Shown in pieces: positions 6,194 through 18,680 of a DNA stretch of 31,555 bases. The stretch lies in the NCBI GenBank assembly GCA_016926595.1, contig JAFGOG010000288.1, positions 1-31,555 on the forward strand, given 5' to 3'. Origin of the DNA: Anaerolineae bacterium (GTDB taxonomy: Bacteria; Chloroflexota; Anaerolineae; JAAYZQ01). Both the position numbers and the translations under genes were made by a program. The notes under the pieces are model-generated. The model saw only the letters and a program-made list of their open reading frames with translations, searched no databases and had not been told where the DNA came from. The number at the start of each line of letters is the position of its first letter. Position 1 is the first letter of the stretch.

Positions 6194-9100
6194 ATGGCAT
6201 CTGTTGATAGGTTCGAGAGCCGCATAGAACAGGCGTTTGTCTGGTTCCAGCGTATCATCCTGTCTTTCCTTGCGATTTTGGCGTTAGTGGGCAGGCACTG
6301 GGGACAGGCGCTGGCGCTCGCTGCCGTCGTGGCGCTCCACTTTGGTGTGTACTTGATTGCGTCAGCCGGAAAACGCCCCTCTCGTTTGCCGGGAGGAGAT
6401 GGCCTCGAAGGCGATCCTCGTTGGCGACACATGCAGGGTCGCTGGCGGCCATGGGGCCTTACCTTCGCGGATGTTGTCCTTGGCGGCCTGGCCTTTTTGC
6501 TATCAGGTGGTGTGGCTGGGCAAGGTGGTCTGCTCGGATTCTGTGTGGCGGGGACTGTGGCTGCCCGGCTGGGCGTGTGGTGGGCGTTGGCGATCAACGG
6601 TGTTGTCTGGTTCGTCTTTGTGTCGCCGTTCATCTTCCCTTGGATGCCTGCCTTACCTGCGCTATCTGTGACTGGTTGGCCAGGGAGCAGTTTGCCCACA
6701 ACATCACAGGCCCCGGCTGGGGCGAACGGGTGGATCACGCCGGTGGCGGGGACTCTGGTCGCTTATGCAATCCTCACAGTGATCATTAATTATCTTGTCG
6801 CCATGGAAACTCGTCAAGCGCGTATCAGCCGGGATACCTCGACGCGCCTGCGGCGACTGAGCACAGTCCACGAGGTCAGCCGGACCATTACCTCAACCCT
6901 GGATATGGAGGCCGTGCTCAACTTGGTGGTGAGCAAGGCGGTCGAGATCCTGGATGCCGAGGCCGGGTCACTCTTGTTGTTGGAGGAATCGCCACTTTCA
7001 CCACTTGCCGAAGGCATCTTGACGGCCGATGTCGAGGAAATTGTAAGAGGCGATCTAGTCTTTCGCGTCGTATACGGACCTGTTGCCAAGTCATTGTTGG
7101 GCAAGCGGGTGCCGGCGAGTGCCGGTATAGCCGGCGCGGTGCTCAAGGCTGGAGAAGGGCAGTTCGTCAATCATGTCCAGGACGAACCGCGCTGGAATGC
7201 GGTTCCAGACGTCGCTACCGGTTTTCAGACACGCTCGTTGGTGTGCGTGCCTTTGCTCGGCCGTGGTCGCCCCATCGGTGTTCTGGAGGTCCTGAACAAG
7301 AGAGAAGGTCTTACCTTTGACGAATACGACCTGGAGCTGCTCTCGGCCTTTGCCTCGCAGGCTGCTATTGCCCTGGAAAATGCCCGTCTCTATGAGAAGA
7401 CGGACGAAGCGTTGGGCAAGCGACTGCGAGAGATGGCGGCTATTGAGGAGGTAGATCATCTACTAGGTGCCAGCCTTGATTACCAGCAAATACCCCGCTT
7501 GATTTTGCAGCGTGCTGTCGAAGTCTGCAATGCCGATTTCGGAGCTATTGGCATCATCCGGCCGTCCTGGAAGAGGATGAGCGTGAGCTATTGGCCGAGC
7601 GAGGCAACGCCTGCGGTGTCCGGCGACCTCACCTCTTCGGATGCTGGCGAGGGTCTCCGTGAGTGGCCAATGGATCGTGGCATCGTCGGCCGGGTGGCGA
7701 CTACCGGGCAGCCGGTCCTGGTTCCCGACGTATCTACTGATCCTGACTATGCAGCCGTTGCGCACAAGACACAGTCCGAGGTGGCGGTGCCGATCAGGTC
7801 TCCTAAGGAGTCCAGGCTGCCAACAGTGGGAGGCGCAGCGGATCTAGGTGACTCTAGTGATCAAGGCCGGGTGATTGGCGTACTCAACTTGGAGAGCGAT
7901 CGGCTTGGTGCTTTTACTGAGGATCACCTTCACTTCTTGGAGCATTTGGCCGATCACGCCGGTTTCGCCATCGAAAAGGCCCGTGCTTTTGAGGAGGAGC
8001 GGCGGCGAGTTGAAGTGCTGTCTACCGTCAGCGACATCAACAAAGAAATCAGCAGCAGCCTGGATCTGGAACGGATATTGACGCTGATCCTAGCTCACGT
8101 CAAAAAGCTGGTGGACTATTATATCGCCGAGATCTGCTTGTGGGATGAAGCCCAGCAGGTGATGGTCACCTGGGCCAGCGCTGGCGATGCGCGTTATACG
8201 GCTCGCACCGGTGGCATCTATCATCTGAACGAAGGATATACCGGCTGGATCGCCCGGAATCGGCAGGAGCTGCTGGTCTCTGACACGAGTTTACGGCAGG
8301 ACGTGCATCCCAAGATCGTGGCTGAGGATATGCCGGTTGGTGCGTATGTGGGCCTGCCGCTCAAGACAGGTGAAACATTTGTCGGCTCGTTGGAGCTGGC
8401 CAGTGACCGTCCAGGCGTTTATGATCAAAACAGCCTGGAGTTTCTGCGCATCATCGCTGACCAAGCCGCAGTCGCCATCCACAACGCCCGGCTGTATGGG
8501 GATGCGCAACGCCGCTTTGAGCAGACCCAGCTTGTGTTGCGGGTGACCGAGTCATTAAGCTCGATCGTCGACGTGGCAGAGGCGATGCGCCGCGTTGCCC
8601 GTGAGCTGTGCCGTGCCTTGCAGGCAGACATGGCTGGCGTATACTTGCCTGATGAGACGGGTACCCACCTACGGACGGTAGCAGGTTACCATGTCCCCAA
8701 AGACAAGCTTGACGTATACCGGGAGTTCAAGGTTCCTATCCAGGATCACCCTTTCATTGAAGAGGTGTGGAGGACCCGGCAGGCCATATATAGCACCGAC
8801 CCAAGGCACGATCCGCGCATTCACCCACTGGTTCGCGATACCTTTCCTCATCAGACTACGTTGCTTGCACCGATGGTTGCCCGCGACAAGGTGATCGGCG
8901 GTGTATATCTCTCTTGGGTAGCTGAGAAGAAAGAGCTGGCCGCAGAAGAGCTTCAGTTGGCGAATGCTCTAGGCCAACAGGCGGGCGCTATGGTAGAAAA
9001 CGCCCAACTGTTTGAGGCTCAGCAGAGCCGGCTTAAAGAATTGGGCATCCTATTCGAGACTAGCGCGGCCATCTCGTCCAGTCTGGAGCTGCATGAGGTT

Positions 9101-12100
9101 TTGCAGGCGGTGGCTCGGCAGATGGCCAATGCCATTGGTGTGTCGAGTTGTGCCATTTCCGATTGGGACCCGGACAGGAATGTAGTGGTGACCCTGATCG
9201 ACGAGTCTCCAATCGGCGAATCCGGCGATGTTGGCTCTACCTTTAGCTTGGCCGATTACCAACCCACCAAGCAGGTGCTGCTCACGCGCCAGCCATACAC
9301 CATCCACGCCTCGGATCCGGGGGCTGACCCGGTCGAGCGGGCGCTCTTGGAGAAAGGAGGACAAAAGTCATGCTTGATGCTGCCTCTTGTCAGCCGTGAT
9401 CAGGTGATGGGCTTGGTTGAACTGTTCGAGAGCCGCCACGAGCATCGGTTCTCACCGGATGAGGTCCGGCTGAGCCAGGCCCTAGCCAATCAGGCAGCCG
9501 TGGCCATTGAAAACGCCCGACTATATGCCCGGACTGACAGGCGGTTGCAAGCCCGAGTGGAGGAACTGACGGCTTTGCAGCGCACAACCCAGGAGCTGAA
9601 TGCCACACTGGACCTAGATACCGTCGTGTCTACTATCCTCGAATCGGCGGTCCATACCACGGGTGCAACGCATGGCAATATCATGCTGCGGGACTTGGAG
9701 ACCGGACAACTGGCACTGAGGAGCGCACAGGGCTACTCGGAAGAGGAGCAAGAGATTATTGCCCAGAGGCTTCTCAACGAAAGCAGCGCCAGCATATCCT
9801 ATTTGGCGGCTGAGAAGGGCGAGCCACGGATCGTTTACGATGCTCAGCAGGACGAGACGGCAGTCTTTGTCAAGCCCACCACCCGTTCAGCCCTGGTCGT
9901 TCCGATCTTCCAGGCTGGCATGGTCGTGGGGCTGATCAATCTGCGACACACTGAGGTGCGGGCTTTTGACGACCAAGACCTGACATTTGTCCAGGCGCTT
10001 GCCGAGCAGGCTTCCGCGGCCATTGGCAATGCGCTGCGCTTTGAGGAACAAGCCAGCGTTAGCATGGCTCTGACCCGCCGCACGGAGCAAATGGATAGTT
10101 TGTTAGCGATCAGCCAAAAGCTCCGCGCCGATGTACCGCTGGCCGATGTTCTGGAAGAGATCGCCTATGGCATTCAGGAAACAGTTGGGTTTAATGCGGT
10201 CTTGGTCAGCGTCGCCGAGGGGAGGCCGCCGGTACTGCGCCGGGTGGCAGCGGCCGGGCTGCCGGTGGATGTCTTTGAGGAGATGAAGCGAGTCCTGCAA
10301 CCGCTGAGCCGGTATGAGCGGATCTTGACCGAGGAGTACCGGCAAGGGGCATGTTACTTTTTCCCATTCCAAAAGCGGGGTGATTGGGCCACTGACGTGC
10401 ATACGTATGTCCCCTTGCCCGGAGTAGTGGAATGGCAGGAAGGGCAGTGGCATCCCAACGACATGCTCCTGGCCCCATTACGCGGCACGACCGGCCAGCT
10501 CTTGGGGGTCATTTCGGTCGATGATCCGATCAATGGGCAACGGCCGTCACAGTCAACCTTGGAGGCGTTGGCTATCTTTGCCAACCAGGCGTCCCTGGCT
10601 GTGGAGAATGCTGCCCTATACGCTGACGTTCAGCGTCGGGCCGACAATCTGGCCCAGATCAACAGGATGGGGCGGGTCCTGACTCAGGCACTGGAGCCGG
10701 GCCAGGTAGTAAATACTGTCGTCAAGGCTGTGACAGATCTGCTTCGTTGTGAGTTAAGCGCCGTCTTTTTGACCGACCCGCTCGACAGTCTTCTCGGCCC
10801 CGTGGCCAGCCAGGGGGTCAGGCTGGCCGATATGTCCGGGCTGCGCTTTGCTCCGGGCGAGGGGCTGGTGGGTCAAGTTGCTGCTGCCGGCGCTCCGTTG
10901 GCGATCCCAGATACTGACCAGGAACCGCGATTTGTGCCGGGGCCGGCGCCCATCGGATCGATGTTGCTGGCGCCTATGATGGTTGGCAAGCGGGTGCTCG
11001 GTGTTTTGACCGCAGGCTCGGCCGAAAAGCACCGATTTGGCGCTGCCGAGCAGGTGCTGTTGGCAACACTGGCCGACCAGGCTACAGTGGCTTTGGAAAG
11101 CGCCCACCTTTTTGAGGGTACACAGCAAGCTGCCCTACGTCTCTCGCTGCTGAATGAGATCGGTCGCCGGGCTGCCTCCCAGCTTGAGTTGCAGGAGATG
11201 CTGGATACAGCAGTCGATGCTCTGCATCAGAACCTCGGCTATTTCCGAGTAGCAGTCCTGTTGCGTGGATCCCCGTCGGGGGAGAAGAAAAATGCTGGTG
11301 ACCTATATGTAGCGGCCGCTAACAAAGAGTTCTGGGAGGTGATCCCACCTGATTATCGTCAGAAGATAGGAGATGGCCTGATCGGTGCAGCGGCAGCGAG
11401 CGGCGATACGATTTTGTGCAACGACACGGCTGCGGACAAGCGGTATTACCGCCTGGGCGAGTGGGATTCACCGGCCAGCTTGTCGGTGCCAATCCGGGTG
11501 GGTGACCGGGTGTTGGGTGTGCTCGAAGCCGAGGCGGACAGGCCGGGGGTATTTGCCGATGACGATGCAGCGGCCCTAGAGATCGCTGCTGACCAGTTGG
11601 CCGTAGCTATCCAAAATGCTGCTCTATTCCAAGAGCGTGAACGCCGCATTGCCGAACTGGCCGTTCTGAACGACATGAGCCGGGCGATTAGCTCGGCGCT
11701 CGATCTGGATGCTCTGTTAGAAACGGTCGAACAACAGGTCAGACGCCTGTTTGACACGACCAGCTTTTACATCGCGACCTACTTGGAGGGGAGCGATGAG
11801 TGGACTCTGGCCTTTGCCTTGGAGCATGGACAACGCTTTCCCCCTAACCGCTACGACGCCAAGGCGGGCATCACCGGCTATGTTTTGCGCACTCGACAAC
11901 CGCTGTTGCTGTCCACTTTGGCCGAACTGCAGGCTTTTCACGACGAACATGGGATCGCTACGGTGGGTGAGGTGGCCAAGTCGTGGATGGGAGTCCCGCT
12001 TCTCGTCGCCAACCAAGTCGTGGGTGTCATGGGTATCCAGAGTTATGAACAGGAGTATCTGTACAGCCCGCAAGATATGGCTCTCTTTTCCACGATCGCG

Positions 12101-14686
12101 GCCCAGACCGCAGTAGCGATCGCCAATGCCAGGCTTTACCAGGAAATCGTCCACCTCAGCAGCGAACTGGAAAAGATGGTCGAGGCCCGCACTCAGGATC
12201 TGGAGAACGCCTTGGGCGAATTGACCAAGCAGCGTGACCGAGCAGAGATACTGTACCGTATCACCAGTGAATTGGGTACCACCCTCGACCTGGAACGTGT
12301 TCTGGAGCGTGCCCTGTTCCTCTTTGCCGATGCGCTCAAGGTCGAGCACGGGACGATCATGCTGCTAGAACAGGAAACCGGGGATCTGTATCTGAAGGCG
12401 ACCCTGGAGCGGGGTAGACAACTGCCCAGGGAGGGCGAACGTACTCTTTTGAAGAGGGGTGTTGGTCTTGCGGGCTGGGTTCTGGAAAGCCGCCAACCGG
12501 CGCTTGTCCCGGACGTAACCCAGGATGATCGCTGGCTGACCCGTTCGGACAAGCCGTTCGATTTCCACTCAGTAGTATGTGTTCCCCTGTCGTTAGGCGG
12601 TGGTGATGTCTTGGGGGTGCTCACCCTCGGTCATTCTGACGTGGGTTACTTTGGACAGGAACACCTGGAGCTGGTCACGGCTGCCGCGGCTCAGATGGCT
12701 ATTGCCGTCAACAACTCGGATCTGTATGCTTATATCACCGAGCAGGCCGATCAGCTTGGTGTGATGTTGCAGACACAACGGGCAGAATCGGCCAAGAGCC
12801 AGGCAATCCTAGAGTCGATCGCTGACGGCGTGATCGTGCTCGACGACAATGGGCGGGTGTTACTGGTCAACCCAGCCGCCGAAGAAATGCTTGGCATCTC
12901 GAGTATGGTGCTGCAGGGGGAGCATTTCCGCCACATGCTCGGTATTGGGGAAACTGCTGTGCACCGAGAACTGGCCGACAAGCTGTATGCCGAGCTGAAG
13001 AAAAAGCTGGAGGCTGGGGAAACAGAGCTGCGGCCAAGTGTCGTGCGAATGGAAGCCGGCACGCGTGTATTTGCAGTTGGCATGAGCCCGCTTATCACTG
13101 GAGTAGGCCAGATGCCTGGCTTGGTTGCTGCCATGCGCGATATCAGCCGGGAAGCCGAGGTGGAGCGGCTGAAAAACGAATTCATTTCCACGGTGTCACA
13201 TGAGCTGCGTACGCCCATGACCTCGATCAAGGGCTTTACCGACCTGCTGTTCTTGGGGATGGCCGGTGGTCTGACCGATACGCAGCGCAGCTTTTTGCAG
13301 ATCATCAAGTCGAACGTGGACCGACTGACGGCACTGGTGAACGACATCCTGGACATCTCCCGGATCGAGACGGGCAGGTTGCGCTTGACAATCGAGGCGC
13401 TAGATCTGGGCCGGATAGTTTCCCAGGTAGTGACCACCTTCCAGGCTCAGTACGACAACCGGAATCTGGCATTGTTCTGGGATGAGCCTCAAGGGCTGCC
13501 ACGGGTGCGCGGTGACGAGGGGCGCATTACTCAGATTCTGACGAACCTGATTGCCAACGCCTGGCAGTACACGCCCAGCGGCGGGCAGGTGACGGTCACT
13601 CTGGGCCCGGCAAAGGACGTGGAAGGGTATCTGCAAGTTGACGTGGCGGATACCGGGATTGGCATTGCCTCCGACGACCTTGCTCGAATTTTCGACCGTT
13701 TTTACCGGGTTGACAGCCCGGCGGTTCAAGAGGTAGGCGGCAGTGGGCTGGGCCTGTCGATTGTCAAGATGTTCGTAGAGATGCTAGGTGGCAAGATCTG
13801 GGTCGAGAGTGAGCCCGGCAAGGGATCCACTTTCTCCTTTACAATGCCAGAAGTAACGGCTGAAATGCCCGAAGAGGTGACCTCGGCCGACCTGCTGACT
13901 AGTGAGGCAACAGTTCTCGCCGCCCGTCGGCCCAAGATCTTGGTGGTCGAGGATGATCGCGAGGTCGCATTGTTGTTACGGCGCCAGCTCGAAGTAGAAG
14001 GGTACAACGTGCTGCTGGCCGGGAGTGGGCAGGATGCGCTGTGGCTGGCCCGGGAGGAACAGCCGCAGTTGATCACATTGGACATCATGCTGCCCGATCT
14101 CGACGGATTCGTGGTGCTGGAGCAGCTAAAAGATCACCCGGTTACTGCTCCGATTCCGGTGATCATCGTTTCTATGTTGGGGGAGGTGGATAAGGGATAT
14201 GCCCTGGGGGCGGTCGATTATGTTGTGAAGCCGTTCGATGAGGAGCAGTTGCTGGCCAGCATACGGCAGGTCTTGGATCCGGCTCGGAAGGAGGATGGAG
14301 CTGAGCCGGCCCGAAACGATCTATTGGTGGTAGACGACGAACCGGACATAATCGCCTTTCTCGAACAAGCCTTGTCGGCGCACGGTTACCAGGTCAGATC
14401 GGCGTCGAACGGCCACGAGGCGTTGGAACGCGTCAGGGAGTCGATGCCTGATCTGATTCTGCTGGACCTGAGGATGCCGGTTATGGACGGCTATGAAGTG
14501 ATCCGCCAGCTCAAAGGTGATGAGGCCACCATAGGTATCCCAATCATTGTCATCACGGCCAGTCCGGTGGACAAGGAACGGGACAGGGTGCAGGTATTGG
14601 GTATGGGTGTGACTCAGTACATGGCCAAGCCTCTATCGGTTGAGACGATCGTCGCCGAAATCAAGAGGGCGACGATGGAGCGGTAG
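6194..14686 (+). CDS. Giant multi-GAF hybrid sensor histidine kinase
   Basis: This is a 2830-aa hybrid kinase. Residues 15-200 hold several membrane segments. I count eleven GAF domains beginning near residues 221, 412, 607, 773, 947, 1122, 1300, 1483, 1648, 1820 and 2018, with a coiled coil (about 1990-2015) before the last. A PAS domain (about 2202-2320) follows. The HisKA domain has His2336 (SHELRTP). The HATPase has Asn2455 in the N box plus DTGIGI and GSGLGL motifs. Two receivers follow, with Asp2630 and Asp2758. It should autophosphorylate His2336 and pass phosphate to its own receivers or to the adjacent response regulators. The GAF ligands are not evident. GAF2 and GAF9 carry short palindrome-derived insertions (about 7797-7870 and 11267-11295). 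The ATG at 6194 has a modest AAGGG upstream. Confidence 0.93.
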   Translation: MASVDRFESRIEQAFVWFQRIILSFLAILALVGRHWGQALALAAVVALHFGVYLIASAGKRPSRLPGGDGLEGDPRWRHMQGRWRPWGLTFADVVLGGLAFLLSGGVAGQGGLLGFCVAGTVAARLGVWWALAINGVVWFVFVSPFIFPWMPALPALSVTGWPGSSLPTTSQAPAGANGWITPVAGTLVAYAILTVIINYLVAMETRQARISRDTSTRLRRLSTVHEVSRTITSTLDMEAVLNLVVSKAVEILDAEAGSLLLLEESPLSPLAEGILTADVEEIVRGDLVFRVVYGPVAKSLLGKRVPASAGIAGAVLKAGEGQFVNHVQDEPRWNAVPDVATGFQTRSLVCVPLLGRGRPIGVLEVLNKREGLTFDEYDLELLSAFASQAAIALENARLYEKTDEALGKRLREMAAIEEVDHLLGASLDYQQIPRLILQRAVEVCNADFGAIGIIRPSWKRMSVSYWPSEATPAVSGDLTSSDAGEGLREWPMDRGIVGRVATTGQPVLVPDVSTDPDYAAVAHKTQSEVAVPIRSPKESRLPTVGGAADLGDSSDQGRVIGVLNLESDRLGAFTEDHLHFLEHLADHAGFAIEKARAFEEERRRVEVLSTVSDINKEISSSLDLERILTLILAHVKKLVDYYIAEICLWDEAQQVMVTWASAGDARYTARTGGIYHLNEGYTGWIARNRQELLVSDTSLRQDVHPKIVAEDMPVGAYVGLPLKTGETFVGSLELASDRPGVYDQNSLEFLRIIADQAAVAIHNARLYGDAQRRFEQTQLVLRVTESLSSIVDVAEAMRRVARELCRALQADMAGVYLPDETGTHLRTVAGYHVPKDKLDVYREFKVPIQDHPFIEEVWRTRQAIYSTDPRHDPRIHPLVRDTFPHQTTLLAPMVARDKVIGGVYLSWVAEKKELAAEELQLANALGQQAGAMVENAQLFEAQQSRLKELGILFETSAAISSSLELHEVLQAVARQMANAIGVSSCAISDWDPDRNVVVTLIDESPIGESGDVGSTFSLADYQPTKQVLLTRQPYTIHASDPGADPVERALLEKGGQKSCLMLPLVSRDQVMGLVELFESRHEHRFSPDEVRLSQALANQAAVAIENARLYARTDRRLQARVEELTALQRTTQELNATLDLDTVVSTILESAVHTTGATHGNIMLRDLETGQLALRSAQGYSEEEQEIIAQRLLNESSASISYLAAEKGEPRIVYDAQQDETAVFVKPTTRSALVVPIFQAGMVVGLINLRHTEVRAFDDQDLTFVQALAEQASAAIGNALRFEEQASVSMALTRRTEQMDSLLAISQKLRADVPLADVLEEIAYGIQETVGFNAVLVSVAEGRPPVLRRVAAAGLPVDVFEEMKRVLQPLSRYERILTEEYRQGACYFFPFQKRGDWATDVHTYVPLPGVVEWQEGQWHPNDMLLAPLRGTTGQLLGVISVDDPINGQRPSQSTLEALAIFANQASLAVENAALYADVQRRADNLAQINRMGRVLTQALEPGQVVNTVVKAVTDLLRCELSAVFLTDPLDSLLGPVASQGVRLADMSGLRFAPGEGLVGQVAAAGAPLAIPDTDQEPRFVPGPAPIGSMLLAPMMVGKRVLGVLTAGSAEKHRFGAAEQVLLATLADQATVALESAHLFEGTQQAALRLSLLNEIGRRAASQLELQEMLDTAVDALHQNLGYFRVAVLLRGSPSGEKKNAGDLYVAAANKEFWEVIPPDYRQKIGDGLIGAAAASGDTILCNDTAADKRYYRLGEWDSPASLSVPIRVGDRVLGVLEAEADRPGVFADDDAAALEIAADQLAVAIQNAALFQERERRIAELAVLNDMSRAISSALDLDALLETVEQQVRRLFDTTSFYIATYLEGSDEWTLAFALEHGQRFPPNRYDAKAGITGYVLRTRQPLLLSTLAELQAFHDEHGIATVGEVAKSWMGVPLLVANQVVGVMGIQSYEQEYLYSPQDMALFSTIAAQTAVAIANARLYQEIVHLSSELEKMVEARTQDLENALGELTKQRDRAEILYRITSELGTTLDLERVLERALFLFADALKVEHGTIMLLEQETGDLYLKATLERGRQLPREGERTLLKRGVGLAGWVLESRQPALVPDVTQDDRWLTRSDKPFDFHSVVCVPLSLGGGDVLGVLTLGHSDVGYFGQEHLELVTAAAAQMAIAVNNSDLYAYITEQADQLGVMLQTQRAESAKSQAILESIADGVIVLDDNGRVLLVNPAAEEMLGISSMVLQGEHFRHMLGIGETAVHRELADKLYAELKKKLEAGETELRPSVVRMEAGTRVFAVGMSPLITGVGQMPGLVAAMRDISREAEVERLKNEFISTVSHELRTPMTSIKGFTDLLFLGMAGGLTDTQRSFLQIIKSNVDRLTALVNDILDISRIETGRLRLTIEALDLGRIVSQVVTTFQAQYDNRNLALFWDEPQGLPRVRGDEGRITQILTNLIANAWQYTPSGGQVTVTLGPAKDVEGYLQVDVADTGIGIASDDLARIFDRFYRVDSPAVQEVGGSGLGLSIVKMFVEMLGGKIWVESEPGKGSTFSFTMPEVTAEMPEEVTSADLLTSEATVLAARRPKILVVEDDREVALLLRRQLEVEGYNVLLAGSGQDALWLAREEQPQLITLDIMLPDLDGFVVLEQLKDHPVTAPIPVIIVSMLGEVDKGYALGAVDYVVKPFDEEQLLASIRQVLDPARKEDGAEPARNDLLVVDDEPDIIAFLEQALSAHGYQVRSASNGHEALERVRESMPDLILLDLRMPVMDGYEVIRQLKGDEATIGIPIIVITASPVDKERDRVQVLGMGVTQYMAKPLSVETIVAEIKRATMER

Positions 14687-14691
14687 CCTTG

Positions 14692-17193
14692 ATGGCGATG
14701 GTAGGGACAGGGGCAGCCACACAGGGCCGCCTTGGCAGAAACCGGCTGATTGTGATCATACTGGCCGCCATGTGCCTGGTGGTGCAGGTGTGGACCGTTG
14801 CAGACGACGTCTTGCGGCGCGAACTGGGCCTTCCGATCAACAAGGATCTCAAGATTTATGAATATGTTCCTCGACTCGATGAGGTTGGCCTCGAGGTTGG
14901 TGATCTAGTGTTGGCAGTTAATGGCAGGGAACTGCGGGGTATGCTTGACTACTTTGAAGCCTATCAGCCGCTCGATGTGGGCAGCGAGGTCATTCTAAGG
15001 GTCCAACGTGGCAACCAGCTTCTGGAAAGGAGTGTACAGGTTGGTCGCAAACCGCTGGATCTCACTCTCTTTATCCGCAGCACGGTTGCACTGGCTTTCC
15101 TGGTGATAGGCACCTTGGTCGGTTGGCAACGACCGGACAGCAAGGTGGCGCGCCTGTTCTTCCTGACTGCCATTGATCTTGCGCTTTATTTCGCCCTTGT
15201 GCCTGCGACAGAGACAGCCCTATTCTACCTGTATGTGGTTGTCCTGGCGTTGGCATCTGGCCTAACGCTTCACTTTTTCCTGACATTCCCCGAGGAATCG
15301 TTCGTGGCCAAGACCCGCTGGTGGTTTGCCTTGTACCTGCCCAGCCTGATGCTAATGGCAATCACCATCGTAGCTTTCTACCGAGCGGTCCAGGACCGTC
15401 AAAGCCTTTTTTACGCCCCGGTATTTTGGTCATGGATGAACTGGGCTTTTCTGTATCTGGCGTTGTGCGCGATGTTGGGCTTGGTCCGGCTGGTCTACCT
15501 CTATGTTACGACCCGTGAACCGGTCGTTAAGCGTCAGGCTCAGTGGCTGATTTGGGGCCTGGCTTGTGCGATTGCGACCAGCATTGTTGACCTGATTTTG
15601 ACCTGGGCGAATATGCATACTCCCGAGCGTTCCGCTGTGCTGCTGCTGGGCACGATCCCGTTGCCGGTTGGGTTTGCGTTCGCCATTCTGCGGTACCATT
15701 TGCTAGATGTCGAACTGGTCATCAACCGCAGCGTAGTCTATGCCGTGCTTACCGGGAGCCTTGCGGCCCTTTATCTGCTTGTGATCAGCGTGCTATCGAA
15801 TGCTCTAGGCTTTGCCGCCGGCACTCGGGGCTATGCTCTGGTGCTGTTTCTGTCAGCCCTGCTCATTGGCATTCTGACCAACCCGGCGAGGGCGCGACTT
15901 CAAGATCTCATCGATCGGACCTTTTTTCGGCAGCATCTCGATAACGAGCGCACGCTGAGCCAGTGGAGCGAGGAACTGAGTACGAGTATTCAGTTTACCG
16001 ACCTGTCACGGTTGCTGTTGGATAAGGTACCGCAGCAGTTGGCGATATCGCGCGCTTGGCTGCTGGTGCTCAACAAGGAGGCATCACGCTTGGAGCTTCT
16101 GGCTGCCGGAGGAGTGGCCGAGGAACGCAGTTCGCTATCAGAAGTTCATCAGGATGCTACGGCGATCCCCAAAACGCAGCGGAGCGGGATGGGTCTGGCC
16201 GCCGATAGCGACTTGGCCACCCGTCTCTTTTCCAAAAAGGTGGTCGTGCTGGACGACCATGATCCGACTGCCTGGCGCCAGGCCGGCGTCCGGGTCATCT
16301 TGCCCTTGGTGAGTGGCAAACAGTTGCTGGGAATCTATCTATTGGGCGAGAAACTGTCGGGCGACCTATATCGCCGCCAGGAATTGGACTTGCTGCGGAC
16401 CTTTGCCAACCAGGCGGCGGTTGCCATCGCCAATGCCCGCTTGTATGAGCAGGTGCGCGCTTTCAGCCAAGGGCTGGAAAAGAAGGTCGAGGAACGCACC
16501 CGTGAGTTGAGGGAATCGCTATCTGCGGTATACCATGAATTACGTACACCGATTACAGCCATCCAAGGCTACTCTGAATTGGTGTTGGACGGCGGAGCCG
16601 GACCGGTGAGTGACAAACAGGTACGGTATATGACCATCGTCCAAAACAATGTACACCGGTTGGCCGATTTGGTGACCGATCTGGCCGAAGTGTCTCAGAT
16701 CGAGGCCGGCCGGCTCAAGATCCACCCTGGACCACTCGACCTGAGGACCGCGGCTGAGGATACATTGGCCTCGCTGGCAGGCTTGATCGGCGAGAAGGAG
16801 CTCAAAGTCGAGATCGCGCCAGTCTCTGTGACGCCTGTAGTCCAAGGTGATTACAGACGGGTGGTGCAGATATTGACTAACTTGATCGGCAATGCGTGCC
16901 GGTACACACCAGTCGGCGGGCAGATTAACGTCTCTTTCCAGCAGGTGGATGGTATGATGCTGACAACGGTCAGGGATACGGGTATCGGCGTTCACCCGGA
17001 TGAGGTTGAGCGCATCTTTGAACGCTTTTACCGAAGTGATGATCCGCTGGTCCGCGAGCAACGAGGTACAGGCTTGGGCCTGTCGATTGCCAAGTCGTTG
17101 GTGGAGCTGCATGGGGGCCGGATTTGGGTTGAGAGTGAAGTGGGCAAAGGCAGCGCCTTTGGATTTACGCTGCCCGTGGTCAAGTCGACGTAA
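14692..17193 (+). CDS. Membrane sensor histidine kinase with PDZ-like and GAF domains
   Basis: This kinase has 833 aa from the ATG at 14692 (a TTG at 14689 would add one residue). An N-terminal signal-anchor helix (about 18-37) precedes a PDZ-like segment (about 52-122: [25 protein letters not shown]). About eight membrane helices follow (about 125-405), then a GAF domain (about 430-575) and a coiled coil. HisKA has His615 in YHELRTP, where most kinases have SHELRTP. The HATPase has Asn734 in the N box and DTGIGV and GTGLGL motifs. It starts 5 nt after the giant kinase stop. The PDZ-like segment between helices may sit outside the cytoplasm and bind a peptide or protein ligand, which is inference. 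The single-domain response regulator downstream is its likely partner. Confidence 0.9.
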   Translation: MAMVGTGAATQGRLGRNRLIVIILAAMCLVVQVWTVADDVLRRELGLPINKDLKIYEYVPRLDEVGLEVGDLVLAVNGRELRGMLDYFEAYQPLDVGSEVILRVQRGNQLLERSVQVGRKPLDLTLFIRSTVALAFLVIGTLVGWQRPDSKVARLFFLTAIDLALYFALVPATETALFYLYVVVLALASGLTLHFFLTFPEESFVAKTRWWFALYLPSLMLMAITIVAFYRAVQDRQSLFYAPVFWSWMNWAFLYLALCAMLGLVRLVYLYVTTREPVVKRQAQWLIWGLACAIATSIVDLILTWANMHTPERSAVLLLGTIPLPVGFAFAILRYHLLDVELVINRSVVYAVLTGSLAALYLLVISVLSNALGFAAGTRGYALVLFLSALLIGILTNPARARLQDLIDRTFFRQHLDNERTLSQWSEELSTSIQFTDLSRLLLDKVPQQLAISRAWLLVLNKEASRLELLAAGGVAEERSSLSEVHQDATAIPKTQRSGMGLAADSDLATRLFSKKVVVLDDHDPTAWRQAGVRVILPLVSGKQLLGIYLLGEKLSGDLYRRQELDLLRTFANQAAVAIANARLYEQVRAFSQGLEKKVEERTRELRESLSAVYHELRTPITAIQGYSELVLDGGAGPVSDKQVRYMTIVQNNVHRLADLVTDLAEVSQIEAGRLKIHPGPLDLRTAAEDTLASLAGLIGEKELKVEIAPVSVTPVVQGDYRRVVQILTNLIGNACRYTPVGGQINVSFQQVDGMMLTTVRDTGIGVHPDEVERIFERFYRSDDPLVREQRGTGLGLSIAKSLVELHGGRIWVESEVGKGSAFGFTLPVVKST

Positions 17194-17357
17194 CAGCCAT
17201 GATCACTAGCTGTTCTGAGGGAAGCGAGGGATTGGGCCTGAGTTTGGGGTGGGCATGACTGTGATGGTGAGCAAGTGGTCGCTCGAGAAAAGTCAGCAAG
17301 CCTGGGTGGGTAGATTCATAATCGAAAGCGTCATCGATATCTGGAGAGGCGTTGGGG

Positions 17358-17768
17358 ATGGTAGTGTCGATTGAGGTGCAAGGCAAGAAGGTTCTGGTTG
17401 CTGAGGATGAGCCGGATATCCGGGGTCTCATCGTCTTTAGCCTGGAATTCGCCGGCTACAAGGTTATCCAAGCGGCCAATGGTGAAGATGCCATCGACAA
17501 GGCTGAACGGGAACAACCCGACCTGATCCTGTTGGATGTACGAATGCCCAAGATGACCGGCTACGAGGCGTGCCAACGTCTAAAGGCCAGAGAGACGACC
17601 AGGCATATTCCGGTGGTTTTCTTGTCGGCGCTCAGTCAGGATGCTGAGATCAAGTATGGGCTGGGGCTCGGAGGAGAGGAGTATATCATCAAGCCGTTTG
17701 CGCCCGATGAGCTTTATCGCCGCGTGACGGTGATCCTGGAACGCCTTAGCCGGCAAAGGGCCAAGTAG
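17358..17768 (+). CDS. Single-domain response regulator
   Basis: This 136-aa protein is only a receiver domain: acidic residues E16/D17, phospho-acceptor D60 (LILLDVRMP), S90 and K112 (IKPF). It has no output domain, like CheY or Spo0F, so it probably relays phosphate or binds a partner protein. GGAGAGG lies 8 nt before the ATG at 17358; a TTG two codons earlier is less likely. The 164-nt gap before it shows no convincing promoter. The second alpha/beta hydrolase follows after 36 nt. Confidence 0.88.
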   Translation: MVVSIEVQGKKVLVAEDEPDIRGLIVFSLEFAGYKVIQAANGEDAIDKAEREQPDLILLDVRMPKMTGYEACQRLKARETTRHIPVVFLSALSQDAEIKYGLGLGGEEYIIKPFAPDELYRRVTVILERLSRQRAK

Positions 17769-17804
17769 CGTTTGCGAGTTATGGTGCTGAAAGACGAGTA
17801 GCTG

Positions 17805-18596
17805 ATGAGTGGCGTCCTGATCCAAGGCAGCCTGGTCCATTACGAAAGCTTCGGCCGAGGCAAGCCGATCATTTTCTTGCATGGCTGGCTTGGCTCGTGG
17901 CGTTATTGGGTGCCGGTCATGGACGAGATTTCGACCGAACGTCGAACCTATGCGCTGGATCTATGGGGATTTGGCGATTCTGACAAGGCGCAAGAGCACT
18001 ATGACGTTGATGCTTATGTAGAAATGTTTGCCGAGTTTTTGGATGAATTGGGCATGTTGCGTGTTCCAGTGGTCGGGCATACCCTGGGCGCTGCCGTTGC
18101 CTTGAAGTTGGCGCAAAAGTACCCAGATCGCGTGGACAAGGTGATGGCCGTCAGTTTGCCGTTGGATGCAAGCGCTATCAATCACAAGCTGCTGAGCGCT
18201 GGCCCGAACGACACTTTGGCTCGCTTGTTTTGGCACCGGCAGCGTCCTTACCCGGAAGTGGAAGTGGGGTTATCCAAGACGGCGCAGAATGTGATCGCCT
18301 TGACGATCCAGTCGGTGGCCCGGCTCAACCTGCGGGAAGTAGTTGAGGATATCGACGTGCCGCTGTTGACCGTTTATGGCGACAAGGACGTGGTGATCAG
18401 CTCCGTCCAAGCTGATGAGTTGGAGAACGATCACTATGCAGCCCGGGCCATCATCTTGCCCGGAACCTATCATTTCCCTATGCTGGATGCTACTGGCAAG
18501 TTCAATCGTCTGCTTCGTGATTTCATGGACGTGAGCGACTCGGAGGATCTGCGACAGCTAACGATCAAAGAAGAATGGCGACGCCGCACGCACTAG
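17805..18596 (+). CDS. Alpha/beta hydrolase paralogue with Thr in place of the nucleophilic Ser
   Basis: This 263-aa paralogue of the 2464-3246 product shares the VHYE..GRGKP, LHGWLGSW and RTYALD.WGFG segments. The nucleophile elbow is GHTLGA, so Thr93 (ACC at 18081-18083) stands exactly where the paralogue has Ser93. The acid Asp205 and His223 (YHFPML) are retained. The cap is shorter and there is a charged C-terminal tail ending EEWRRRTH. Thr is a poor nucleophile in this fold, so the protein may bind a ligand without turning it over, or may have very slow activity. It follows the single-domain response regulator and precedes the tRNA-Sec promoter. The function is not known. Confidence 0.86.
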   Translation: MSGVLIQGSLVHYESFGRGKPIIFLHGWLGSWRYWVPVMDEISTERRTYALDLWGFGDSDKAQEHYDVDAYVEMFAEFLDELGMLRVPVVGHTLGAAVALKLAQKYPDRVDKVMAVSLPLDASAINHKLLSAGPNDTLARLFWHRQRPYPEVEVGLSKTAQNVIALTIQSVARLNLREVVEDIDVPLLTVYGDKDVVISSVQADELENDHYAARAIILPGTYHFPMLDATGKFNRLLRDFMDVSDSEDLRQLTIKEEWRRRTH

Positions 18597-18620
18597 ACTT
18601 GAGATCTGACAGGCTTTCTC

Positions 18621-18635
18621 AGACCTGCCAGGTCT
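18621..18635. repeat. 15-bp palindrome AGACCTG-C-CAGGTCT
   Basis: It is a perfect palindrome with one central base, just after the hydrolase stop and 6 bp before the -35 box of the tRNA-Sec promoter. A related half (GACAGGC) lies at 18607-18613. It could be an operator, a weak terminator stem without a T-run, or a dispersed repeat. I cannot decide between these. Confidence 0.45.
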
Positions 18636-18640
18636 CGTAT

Positions 18641-18669
18641 TTGACCGTCTAGCTGAAAGCAAGTACACT
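18641..18669 (+). promoter_or_regulatory. Sigma70-type promoter of the tRNA-Sec gene
   Basis: TTGACC (18641-18646, 5 of 6) and TACACT (18664-18669, 4 of 6) are 17 nt apart. The predicted start near 18676 is about 5 nt before the mature tRNA end at 18681, as expected for a tRNA gene. Confidence 0.6.
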
Positions 18670-18680
18670 ATGGTCCTTGT

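Noticed and set aside
12751..13437. 228-aa minus-strand frame opposite the PAS-HisKA region
   Set aside because: The sequence is Ser/Arg-rich with no domain, and it lies fully inside a clearly real kinase gene on the other strand.
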